From Proteromonas lacertae (Eukaryota > Sar > Bigyra > Opalinata > Proteromonadidae): a DNA stretch of 64,000 bases. The position numbers and the translations under genes were made by a program. Positions 1 through 8,926 of this stretch are shown here, piece by piece; positions within the stretch are counted from its first letter, which is position 1, and the number at the start of each line of letters is the position of its first letter. The stretch is taken from assembly GCA_002245135.1 (NCBI GenBank), contig NGBS01000300.1, positions 62,001 to 126,000 on the forward strand, written 5' to 3'. A model generated the notes under the pieces. It was not told the origin of the DNA, did no database searches, and saw only the letters and a list, made by a program, of their open reading frames with translations.

Positions 1-232
1 TCAATACTCTACCCATGATTTCTTCAGCTACTCCATTGTTGTATGTTTCAGCATTATCAAAATAATTAATACCATTTTCAAATGCTGTCTATTGCTTTTT
101 AAAAAAGTATAAATATACTTTCATTAAGTCATACGCAAGTGATTCATTAACTTGAATTCCAAACGTCACCCAAGCTCCAAATCCTAAACGACTAACTTTC
201 AACCCAGTATTTCCTAAATAACTGTAAAGCAT
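1..232 (-). CDS. Aldo-keto reductase, Kv-channel beta-subunit (AKR6)-like, 5' part only
   Basis: This is the N-terminal end of an NADPH-dependent aldo-keto reductase; the rest lies beyond the left window edge. The ATG is at 232. The first exon reads MLYSYLGNTGLKVSRLGFG, followed by a Trp-Val-Thr-Phe-Gly stretch typical of potassium-channel beta subunits. A 30-nt intron (89-118, GTAT...TAG) joins in phase 0 to an exon with GINYFDNAETYNNG. That segment carries the family's catalytic Asp and Tyr, in the order seen in AKR barrels. Family members reduce aldehydes or ketones, and in animals some bind Kv channels. Bacterial and fungal relatives of the same subfamily act alone, so a channel role cannot be inferred. 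The 220 bp between this start and the next gene (233-452) show no coding sequence and presumably hold the promoter. Confidence 0.8.
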
Positions 233-452
233 TTTAGGTTTAGTTTCCTAATTACATAATTAAAGTACAAAACAATACAAAAATAGCTGTACAACTCTCT
301 ACACCACAAAATTCATTGTCTGACGCAAAGACTGAGATGATAAATATCATGTAGAATGAGAAAATCAACATTTTCATTTTCTATTATTTTGAAACGATCA
401 TATTTTTGAAACAAAAAATACTAAAATCTAAATGAATCGTTAAATATATAAT

Positions 453-1444
453 TTAATTACAAAAATATTTCTTATAAAAGTTATTTATCCTGATATCTCT
501 CTCTTTCATTAGTTGTTTCAGTCTTTTCTCACCTACGGTTGGTAATTTTTTAAATTTTGATTTATTCTCATTAATTCTAACTTTAGCTTTTTTAACTGCT
601 TTTTTAACAGTAACAGTCTCTTCTGGCATCTCTTTCAATATCTTACTTTCTATTTTGCTCTTGTTTTCATCACTTTTACTAATCTCTTTTATTTCTTTCT
701 TTTCAATTGGAATTCTACTAAATATTTTGGCTTTTTCATTCAATTCTTTCAAATTCTTTTCTATTTTCTCATTTCTTATTTTATAATCATTCTCGTTATT
801 ATAGTTTTTACTTTTATTATAATCATTTATTCTTACTTTAGCTAATTCTCTTCCAGCAATGTAATTACCAGAGTTTGCTTCTATTTGGAGAATTTCTTCG
901 TTTATTTTATGATTTATTAAATTTTCTGTAGGTATAAATTTTGTTTCAGATATTTCAATTGTTTTTTTATTCTTTGATTTTAATTTTGGTTTTGGTATTC
1001 TACTTTCTTTTGACTTTGATTGTATATAGGATGTTTCATTTGGCGAACTTACTAGTTCTTCAATGATTTTCATCATTTCAGAATCAATGTTTGGATTTTT
1101 ATGGTTTATAGTTGAAAAATTATCTTCTTTTGATTTATTTTTATTATTATTATTTTTTGTGGATATATTTGGCTCATTAAATATTATATCATCATAATTT
1201 TCACTTACATCTGGTGGTTTCTATATAAAACGATAATATTAAAATAGAATACATTTATTGTATCTAAATCTTCAATAAGTAATTGATATCGCTTTTGGAC
1301 ATCATCCAAAAAACTATTAATATCATCTGCTGCTGATTCTTTTAATGAGTTTTGCCAATCACTATTATAATTGGTTGAATATCTACTATCAGCGTCATCT
1401 AAATCATTCTCATGTAATAATCTCTGAAATTCTTCGTAGTTCAT
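453..1444 (-). CDS. Unknown Lys/Asn-rich protein with a repeated AKVRIN motif
   Basis: I do not recognise this protein. The ATG at 1444 opens a 64-codon exon. A 32-nt GTATTC...TATAG intron (1221-1252) joins in phase 0 to an exon that runs to the TAA at 453, giving about 319 residues. The first 60 residues are acidic and probably helical (MNYEEFQRLLHENDLDD). The middle is low-complexity Asn/Lys. The C-terminal half is strongly basic and probably coiled coil. The segment AKVRIN followed by an Asp/Glu and a KSK occurs twice, about 70 residues apart (AKVRINDYNKSK and AKVRINENKSK), which suggests a duplicated short binding motif. No signal peptide or membrane segment is visible. It shares a 71-bp divergent upstream region with the YIPF gene. 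Confidence 0.65.
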
Positions 1445-1515
1445 GCGTAAATGAGTTTTAAAAAATTCAAACTGTCAAACTCTAGGCTTGATTTGAGAAT
1501 TATTTTTTTTTGAAA
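1445..1515. promoter_or_regulatory. Divergent promoter between the unknown protein and YIPF genes
   Basis: Only 71 bp separate the ATG at 1444 (minus) from the ATG at 1516 (plus). The spacer is AT-rich and ends in a T-run directly before the YIPF start. Both promoters must lie here or inside the genes. No individual factor site can be named. Confidence 0.45.
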
Positions 1516-2370
1516 ATGTCTCAATTTGACGAATCTGAATTTGCAGAAATACCCTTTTCTTCTACAGGAGTAGATAAAATCGATGAAACCAATTCCAACT
1601 TAATAGATGGAGATATAGAAGCAGGAGTGCCAATGAATACTCCTAGTCAGCAGGAAAAGCCATCTTGGTTTAGTTTATCAAGATTGACAGGATTAAAAAC
1701 TGTATAATGCAATTTTCTATTAGATTAGTACTTTGATTTCGATACAGTTGAAATCACTGAACGAATTCGTCGAGCAGCATTTCCATTAAAAAGAGAAATG
1801 TCATTTTTTAGATATACTGAAAATAAACCCGATTTGTATGATGTTTATAGATATTTATTCTTTTAGATATGGACCATTCTGGATTGCAGCTACTTTAATC
1901 TTTGCAATTAGTTTATGTTCAAATTTAAATTCATATTTAATAACTTCTGAAAGAAATGCATGGTATTTAAATTATGAAAATTTCTCAGTTTCATGTACAT
2001 TGGTTTATTTTTATATTTTAATCATTGCTGGAGTGATATATGGATATAGTACAGTATTTAATTTAGATTTGAGGTTTACAAGTCTCCTCTGTTTATTTGG
2101 ATATTCATTATTGCCTTACATTCCAGCTGTTGTTTTATCTGTTATTCCATATAGCATATTGATATATTTGTTCTTGATATTAGCATTTTTATATCAAGGA
2201 TACTTCTTATACTTAGATTTTTGGCCATTGTTCCAAGTATAGATATTTTATTATTATTATTATTTAAATAGGATCGTGCTCCTACTCATAGTATGATATT
2301 AATGGGTATTATTGGAGTTGTTAACTTCTTCTTTGCTTTAATGATCAAATTTTATTTTTTCAGTAATTAG
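1516..2370 (+). CDS. YIPF1: YIPF1/YIPF2-type Yip1-domain Golgi membrane protein
   Basis: A Yip1-family protein of ER-Golgi and trans-Golgi membranes, which binds Rab GTPases and has five predicted membrane spans. The start is the ATG at 1516; the codon six bases upstream is TTG and is not needed. Three short introns (1702-1728, 27 nt; 1836-1866, 31 nt; 2237-2271, 35 nt) give about 253 residues, ending in TAG. The cytosolic N-terminus is acidic. It is followed by YFDFDTVEITERIRRA and NKPDLYGPFWIAATLIF, which match the conserved DVDT and NPDLYGPFW core of YIPF1/2. The hydrophobic C-terminal half ends DRAPTHSMILMG, also family-typical. Splicing is supported because each junction restores these conserved motifs. 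It lies in tandem with the transporter gene, 153 bp apart. Confidence 0.85.
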
Positions 2371-2523
2371 TTGAAATGAATTACTTTTACTTGAATATAT
2401 TGATTTTATGTTGTTAGGATATAAATAATATTACATATTATCGTTTTATTTAATTTCTGAAAAGAATGTCGTTTCATTGTGTTTCTTTTCATTTTTAATT
2501 CTTCTTCATTATTTCATTTCCAA

Positions 2524-4390
2524 ATGGCATGTGCTAAAAAGAGATATTATGTTGTATGCTTTTGTATGGCTGGATTTTTATGTGTATTCAATCCTTAAAA
2601 TAGTTTCAATTGTAGACATATTTAATGAGGACATCATTTTCTGTAACAACGATAGCAATGAGCGAAGAATATCACTGGGATGGTATAAATGCATTATGTG
2701 ATATTTAGAACACACAAAAGGTTCAATTTTATCGTCTTTCTTCTGGGGATATATTATTCTACTAGTTCCAGGTGGTATATTGTCTAGAAAATTAGGAGGA
2801 ACATATCATTTTGAGAATTGTTAATGTTCTTGTTATTTTCTTAATTATTGTACTAAATTAACAGAATATTGTACATTAATATCATCAGTACTATGTATGT
2901 TTATACCGACAATTTCAAAGAATTCTACAATGATGTATACTCAATTAATCATATTTCTTTATATAATAGAATGTTATTCAATTGTATATCAGGTTTAGTA
3001 GGAGCATTAGCTTACCCATCTATATCAGTATTAACATCTCAATGGGCACCTGTCAATGAAAGGTCAATTCTTTGTTCAATCGCAAATCTTGGATCACCAT
3101 TAGGTTTAACGTTTGGTGCATTGTTTACTGGTCAAATTGTTGATAGTTCTCTTGGTTGGAGAAGTGTATATTATATCTATGGTAGTGTAGCAATAGTTTG
3201 GTTTATTATATTCTTCACGTAATATATATAATTATTATTCTGATTTAAAAATAGAACAGTATATCCATCTCCAGATAAAGATCCTTGTTTATCACAAGAA
3301 GAAAGATTATTATTCCAGAGAGAGAAAATTCCAGAAAGAGATATAGAAATGAATGTTCCATCACCAGAGGATCATAATAAAGATAATAATAATAACCATA
3401 CAAAAGAAGATATTTCAAAAGATACAGATTCATTAATACCAAAAAAAGAAAAGAAAGAAAAAAGACAAGGGAAAAGTAGAGCAGATAATGAAAAAGAAAT
3501 AGAAGAAGATGAAAGTAATAGACCAAGTTTAACAAGAGTAAGTTATTTAGAAGTACCAACCATTGTAATTCCTAAAGAAAGTGAAAATAGCAAAAAGAAA
3601 AGAAATATACCATGGAAAGCTATTTTTACACATAAATGTGTTTATGCTATGTATATAATTATATATATATATAACTTATCTTTCTTTTGTAATTAGATTT
3701 GTTATTCATTTCACTAATAATTGGTGTTTTTATACATTAATGACTTATTTACCAACATTTGTCAAATCTAAGTTTGATATTCCTACAGGTTATGCATCTT
3801 ATTTGTCAATGTATCCATTCATGAGTTATTCAATTGTGCAATTAATTATTGGATTTATAAGTGATAAAATGATTGCTTCAGGAATTACTGTATTAAGAAC
3901 AAGAAAGATAATATCTGCAATTGGATTTATTGTTACAGCCATTTTCCTTTTAATTCCAGTATATATATATATATATTTATTTATTTATTTTCTATTATAA
4001 TTGAAATAGTGTTTTGTAAATAACCTTCAAATATGTTTGATATCTTTGATAATATCTGTAGGTGTGACTGGATTACCATCTACTTCTTATTATGCTAATA
4101 TGATTGATATTAGTCCAGATTATAGTGGAATTATTGTTTCTATTTCAAATACATTTGCAACAATTCATATCATTTTTAAATCATTTATTCATTTTATTAT
4201 TCTCTTTAATTTATATTTTTTACCTGGTATTCTATCTCCTTTAATTACAGCTGCAATAATTGGACAAAAACCAACCAATTTACAATGGGGAATAGTGTTT
4301 GGTATTGCTTCAGTGTTGTGTTTATTTGCTTCAGTATTCTATTGTATATTTGCAGATTGTAATAAACAAAAAGAATTAAATGATTATTAA
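2524..4390 (+). CDS. SLC17-type major facilitator transporter (sialin/phosphate/VGLUT family)
   Basis: A 12-helix MFS organic-anion transporter, about 510 residues once spliced. The ATG at 2524 gives MACAKKRYYVVCFCMAGFLC. Next comes YLMRTSFSVTTIAMSEEYHW, then GSILSSFFWGY and VPGGILSRKLGG, the SLC17 helix 1-2 signature. Later blocks are ALAYPSISVLTSQWAPVNERS, the HFTNNWCFYTLMTYLPTF stretch opening helix 7, and NTFATIPGILSPL. Eight introns are needed: 2584-2615, 2683-2708, 2803-2853, 2935-2969, 3219-3254, 3651-3696, 3959-4009 and 4167-4223. Six are GT-AG. The third and eighth only work as AT-AC introns. The central cytosolic loop (about 3320-3600) is an unusually long charged insert. Substrate and coupling ion cannot be told from sequence. 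The 3' end converges with PFP-alpha, 80 bp away. Confidence 0.85.
2803..2853 (+). other. Candidate U12-type AT-AC intron (51 nt) in the SLC17-like gene
   Basis: The intron starts ATATCATTTT and ends TTGTAC. TTTTCTTAAT lies about ten bases before the end, resembling the minor-spliceosome branch site TTCCTTAAC. Removing 2803-2853 joins GG-T-K-L-T-E-Y-C in frame and restores the spacing expected in sialin-type proteins between the GG and the helix-end Pro. A GT-AG choice here (GTTAATG...AACAG) creates a TAA stop at the junction. Two later AC ends (2862, 2874) are also in frame, so the exact acceptor is less certain than the donor. Confidence 0.7.
4167..4223 (+). other. Candidate U12-type AT-AC intron (57 nt, stopless) in the SLC17-like gene
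   Basis: The donor ATATCATTTT is identical over ten bases to the first candidate. The end is TTTTTTAC, with TCTCTTTAAT about 14 bases before it as a branch-site candidate. Removal fuses ACA ATT C with CT GGT, giving NTFATIPGILSPL, the conserved SLC17 helix 10-11 motif. There is no AG before the restored Pro codon, so no GT-AG intron can do this. At 57 nt with no stop, the intron is read through silently in a plain ORF call, which inserts 19 hydrophobic residues. Confidence 0.75.
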
Positions 4391-4470
4391 TATTCGTATT
4401 ATTTAAATGATTTTATTCCCCTTACAAAAACAAATATATTTTTAAAATATATTAATAAAAAACAGGTTAT

Positions 4471-6558
4471 TTAGCAGCAGCATTTTTTATTACAACTACT
4501 ACTTTCTTTACAACATTTGTCAGCACAACAACTACAATCTTTACAACTACAGTTATCAGCACATTTACCATCTGTACATTTGCAAACACCATCACAACCA
4601 CATTCTTTACAATTACATGAACTTGAACATTTTCCTCCTACACAACAAGAACCACGACAAACTCCTTTACAATTTCTTCTTCCACCTCTTAATAATGGAA
4701 TAATTTTATTTAAACTTTCAATATTATTCTCTAAAACCAATAAAGTGTTTTGACTTACACCAACTTTACATATATCTAATAAATTCTCAATTTCACCTCT
4801 TAATCTATTAACTCTATCCAAATGGTTCTTTTCATCCATTAATAAACATTTATTATTATTCTTACTGCCATATCCAATGAATTGTAATGGTCCTGGATTC
4901 TCATATTCATCATTAACTGCCCATCTTTCTTCATTTCTCTTATAAGCTCTGTAACTATCACCATGTAAGCTAATCTTAGATGGTTCAATAAAGCATCTAC
5001 CACTAGCATCAGCTTCCCAGTCATTCATCAACATATTGAGTGGAATACCAACTACTTTCCATTTACATACTTCTTCATTTAAGTTATAAATTGATACTAA
5101 ACATCCTGTAATTCCACTCATTATTAAACTACCAGCACCATAACCACATGAATAACCTAAATCACAATCAAAGTTACTAGGTAAGGATGATCTTTCTTTA
5201 TAACCTAAATAGTTAGTTACTGGGCTAAATGCTCCATTATATTTACCTAACTTCTTTCTATGATTTAATTCTCTTTTAACTAATTCGGCGAATAATTTTT
5301 CAGTACTAATTTGTGATAATTGAATATTACCTCTTGATTCTCTTTCCTTTAATAATTGACTTTGAATTATGGTTGGTAAACTTTCATATAATGCTCTTGA
5401 CCATGGTGTTAAATTCTTATTAATCTCATTCTCTTTCTTTCCATTATTCAATAATTCGTTTAGTTCATTAATTAAAGTCTTTAATTCGTGGATGTTTTCA
5501 ATATAACCTTCTGGAATTAATACAACACCAAAGTCTCTGTTACATTGTTCATGTCTTTTCACAACTAAATCAGCTAATTTACTAATAACTCCACCTAAAC
5601 TTTCATGGTTTCTATTAGCTTCTTCTCCTAATAATAACATATTTGGATGAGTTTCTAAAGCACATTCTAATGGAATATGACCTGATTTTCTACCCATTAA
5701 TCGAATAAAGTAATAATATTTCTTAGCTGAATTACCATCAGTGCATAAATTACCTATCAATTCACTGTATACTCTACAAGCTGTATCAAATCCTACAGTT
5801 GTTTCTACAAGTTTAGATTTCATATCTCTAGTGATAGTTACTGGTACACCAATTACTCTTGTCTTAATACCTGTTGCTACGAAGTATTCAGCAAGATGAG
5901 CTGCATCTGTGTTAGTGTAACATCCTCCGATTAAAACTAAACCATCTAAACCTAATTTTTCACATGTCTTTCCTGCTAATTCTTGTTCTTCACCATCACG
6001 GATTTTATCAGCTGCTCTACCAATCAAATCGAAACCTCCTTGATTTCTGTAAGTTGATAACATTTCGTCGGTGATTTTGACATAGCTAGCTTGGAATAAA
6101 CCAGCAGTTCCACCAATGAAACCATATAATTCGGATTTTGGATTTGAAGCTTTTAAAAAGTCATATAAACCACTGATGACATTGTGACCACCTGGAGCTT
6201 GACGTCCACAGAATAAAATACCAACTTTGAGTTGTTGACAGTCTAATTCTTTATCTGAAACTGATAAGCTGACCATTGGGTATTCACATGTATTTGGGAA
6301 GTTTTCTTTAATTAATGGACTTGGTTCTGATCCAACAATTTCGCATGGCTATAAAAAAATAAATTAATAAAAAAATTGCATTTAAAGTGAATATATAATA
6401 TTAGATACTTGTATTTTCTTTGGATTTGCTAAGACATCTGGCAATCTGGGATGATAAGCTAATCTTTCTTTTTCAAGAGAGCTCATATCATCTTTACTTC
6501 TATTGCCTGGCTTGATGACAACCTTGATACCATCTTTATTTGTGAATGTAGTTGACAT
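4471..6558 (-). CDS. PPi-dependent phosphofructokinase, alpha-like (probably regulatory) subunit with cysteine-rich tail
   Basis: A long-form PFP homologue of about 675 residues. The ATG is at 6558. Exon 1 (50 codons) joins across a 60-nt intron (6349-6408) to the main exon. The fold is clear from GRQAPGGHNVISG, GFDTACRVYSELIGN, FIRLMGRKSGHIPLECALET and the GYSCGYGAG block. Two active-site motifs are altered compared with the beta neighbour. GGDD is GGCY (about residues 191-194), and PKTIDGD is PVTITRD (about 219-225), losing the first Asp of TIDGD, which is the catalytic base in the family. In this it resembles the alpha (regulatory) subunits of plant PFP, so I infer a non-catalytic partner. 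The last 67 residues contain 23 cysteines and are not part of any PFP I know. The gene is head-to-head with PFP-beta. Confidence 0.88.
4474..4674 (-). other. Metallothionein-like C-terminal domain of PFP-alpha
   Basis: The 67 codons before the stop encode 23 Cys with Lys, Ser, Gly and Asp between them, and no aromatic residues. Cysteines are arranged as C-x-C, C-C and C-x-x-C (for example CNCKECGCDGVCKC, and CCC at the very end). This is the composition of metallothioneins or of small Zn/Cu-binding tails. The open frame is continuous with the kinase-like domain, without an intron or frame break. A metal-binding or redox-sensing role is inference. Confidence 0.75.
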
Positions 6559-6676
6559 TTGTTACTAAAAAAAGCTTCAAAAAATCTAAATCTAAATTGA
6601 TAAAAATGATTGGCTTGTTACTCAATTTCGCATCTTCTAGACATTTCTAAATACTATCTTATCTAATTTCATAAGA
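6559..6676. promoter_or_regulatory. Bidirectional promoter of the PFP alpha/beta pair
   Basis: The two PFP start codons (6558 minus, 6677 plus) are separated by 118 bp with no other coding sequence. Head-to-head placement of two subunits of one likely enzyme suggests shared, matched transcription. No specific motif is named. Confidence 0.55.
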
Positions 6677-8331
6677 ATGAGTACATTGCAATTAGCAAGA
6701 AGAACAGCAAAGCCAATATTGCCAAGTGTATTCTCTAAATCATTTGCAGTTGTTGACAACACAGAGAAGAAAGTCACAAATGATCGTATAAACTTGATTT
6801 TCTAATTTCATTAATAGCAAAAATTGATGAAATATTCACTAACACCCATGCATTACCACCAGTTATTGTAAAAGAAAGTTCTAAACCAGATGAACGTAAA
6901 AAATTAAATTTAGCTGTTGTTTTATCAGGAGGTCAAGCTCCAGGAGGTCACAATGTCATTGCTGGTATTTATGATTATTGCAAACAAAATGGAGGTAAAA
7001 TGTATGGTTTCTTGAATGGTCCACATGGTGTATACACTTGTGAATATAAAGAAATTGATGATGAATTCATGAATAAGTTCAGAAATATGGGAGGATTCGA
7101 TATGATTGGTTCTGGAAGACACAAGATTGAAACACCCGAACAATTTGAAGGTTCAGTCAATGCTGCTAAGAAATTAGATTTAGATGGTATTATTATCATT
7201 GGAGGAGATGATTCAAACACAAATGCTGCAATTTTAGCTGAAGAATTCAAAAAGCAAGGATGTAAATGTAAAGTAATTGGTTGTCCAAAGACCATTGATG
7301 GCGATTTAAAGAATGAATTTATTCCAATATCCTTTGGATTTGATACAGCCACAAAAACATTTTCAGAAGAAATTGGTAATATTTGTTCAGATGCTATTTC
7401 ATCTCAAAAATATTGGCACTTTATTAGATTAATGGGAAGATCAGCAAGTCATGTGACATTAGAATGTGCATTACAAACTCATCCAAATGAAACAATCATT
7501 GGTGAAGAAGTAGCTGAAAAGAAATCAACTTTAAAAGATATATCTACACAAATTGCCAATACAATTGTGAAGAGAAGTAAAGATAATAAAGATTATGGTG
7601 TTGTATTATTGCCAGAAGGTTTAATTGAATTTATTCCAGAAATGGGAACTTTATTACAAGCTATTAATGAAATATTAGCAACAAACACTGAAGGAAATAA
7701 TAAAGATCCTGAAGTTATTGCTAAGAAATTACCTAATAAAGAATTACATGATTTATTCATCTATTTACCATCCAATATTCAACAACAATTGTTAATGGAT
7801 AGAGATGCACATGGTAATGTTCAAGTATCTATGATTGAAACTGAACAATTAATCATAGGAACTGTCTCTAAAGAATTAGAAGAATTAAAGAAACAAGGTA
7901 AATACAATGGAACATTTACAAGTCAATGCCACTTCTTAGGATATGAAGGTAGATGTGGTTTACCATCATTGTTTGATAGTACATATTGTTATACATTAGG
8001 CTATAATGCTGGTGCTTTAGTTAATGCTGGTAAGACTGGTTTAATGAGTTATGCTAAGAATATTGATAAAGATCCTAAAGATTGGGAAGTTGGTGGTGTT
8101 CCATTAACTAATATGATGAATATTGAGAGAAGAAATGGTAAAGATAAGCCAGTTATTGCTAAAGCATTAGTTACATTGAAAGGTGCTCCATTATCATTCT
8201 TCTTGAAACACCGTGAAGAATGGGCTGTTGGCGATCATTATAGAAATCCAGGACCTATTCAATTTGAAGGTGAAAGTGCTAAAGAAGTGAATATTACTTT
8301 ACAATTAGAATGTCAAGCTCATCATTTGTAA
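6677..8331 (+). CDS. PPi-dependent phosphofructokinase, catalytic (beta-like) subunit
   Basis: Converts fructose 6-phosphate and pyrophosphate to fructose 1,6-bisphosphate, reversibly, in glycolysis. The ATG is at 6677. One 32-nt intron (6786-6817) gives about 540 residues. Motifs: SGGQAPGGHNVIAG; GGDD at about residues 165-168 (the second Asp is the PPi-versus-ATP selector); PKTIDGDLKNEF at about 193-204 with both catalytic Asp; MGRSASHVTLECALQTHPNE; and GYNAGALVNAGKTG. These mark the long PFP clade with an intact active site. The first 25 residues (MSTLQLARRTAKPILPSVFS...) lack acidic residues and are Arg/Lys/Ser-rich, like an organelle presequence. The alpha gene begins MSTTFTNKDG and lacks this. 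Location is therefore uncertain. The 3' end converges with the ERICH2-like gene, 76 bp away. Confidence 0.92.
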
Positions 8332-8407
8332 TAACGATAATTATTTAATCTGTTTTTTTATTAGGGGTATATTTGATAATGAACAAAAATAAAAAATAAA
8401 TATGAGT

Positions 8408-8854
8408 TTATTTATAATCTTTCTTCTCCTCTGCATTTGACGGATGTTTCTCACTACTTTTGTGTTCTTCTACTTCATCATCACTGTCAGTTGCATCTTC
8501 ATCGTCGTCTGCACTATCATCTTCAGAAGATTCTTCGGATCCAGAAGAACTAGACTCTTCTTCCTCTTTGCCTTCATCATCATCTTTAGATTCTTCTTCA
8601 TATTCATCTGGATCTGGTTCACCTAGCTTTTCTGCTATACATTCAGGAATAATTGCTTTATATTGAAGTAGTATTTTATTTTTTGGTTCTTTTTTCAATA
8701 CTAACAATAATATAATTCCAAAACTAATACATTGTTCAACTAAAGCCATAGCTTCTTTATATTGATGGTTATTCATCATTTCCATTAACTATAGTAATAA
8801 TTATATTTCATAAAATACTTTATATTGTTCTGATACTTCTATATGTAGAGACAT
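8408..8854 (-). CDS. Small acidic-tailed helical protein, ERICH2-like
   Basis: The spliced product is about 118 residues. The ATG is at 8854. A 12-codon first exon is followed by a 30-nt intron (8789-8818), and then by a second 30-nt intron (8701-8730) that has no stop and is a multiple of three. With both removed the helical part reads EAMALVEQLLKKEPKNKILL, a TPR-like helix pair. It is followed by a Glu/Asp/Ser-rich tail of about 60 residues. This order (short TPR-like helices, EPxN turn, acidic tail) recalls vertebrate ERICH2, a protein of ciliated and germ cells, but the match is short. Left unspliced, the second intron adds a false hydrophobic stretch (SFGIILLLV). No signal peptide is present. 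It starts 72 bp from the Hsp110-like start. Confidence 0.6.
8701..8730 (-). other. Stopless 30-nt intron in the ERICH2-like gene
   Basis: On the minus strand it reads GTATTAG...TTGTTAG, 30 nt, in frame and without stop. Removal turns EQC...VLKKEP into EQLLKKEP, a continuous amphipathic helix. It matches the length, donor and acceptor of the other introns here. Confidence 0.65.
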
Positions 8855-8926
8855 TTCAAAATAAGCAAAATGAATTTGAATATTTGTTTGACTATACTCA
8901 AGCTTTTTTTGAAAAAAACGTTCGTT

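Noticed and set aside
2819-2865. A GT-AG intron (GTTAATG...AACAG) in the SLC17-like gene
   Set aside because: It forms a TAA stop at the junction and its donor does not fit the local GTAT class. The AT-AC reading restores the conserved spacing.
8460-8666. A plus-strand Ser-rich open frame
   Set aside because: It is the antisense of the Glu/Asp/Ser tail of the ERICH2-like gene and has no independent support.
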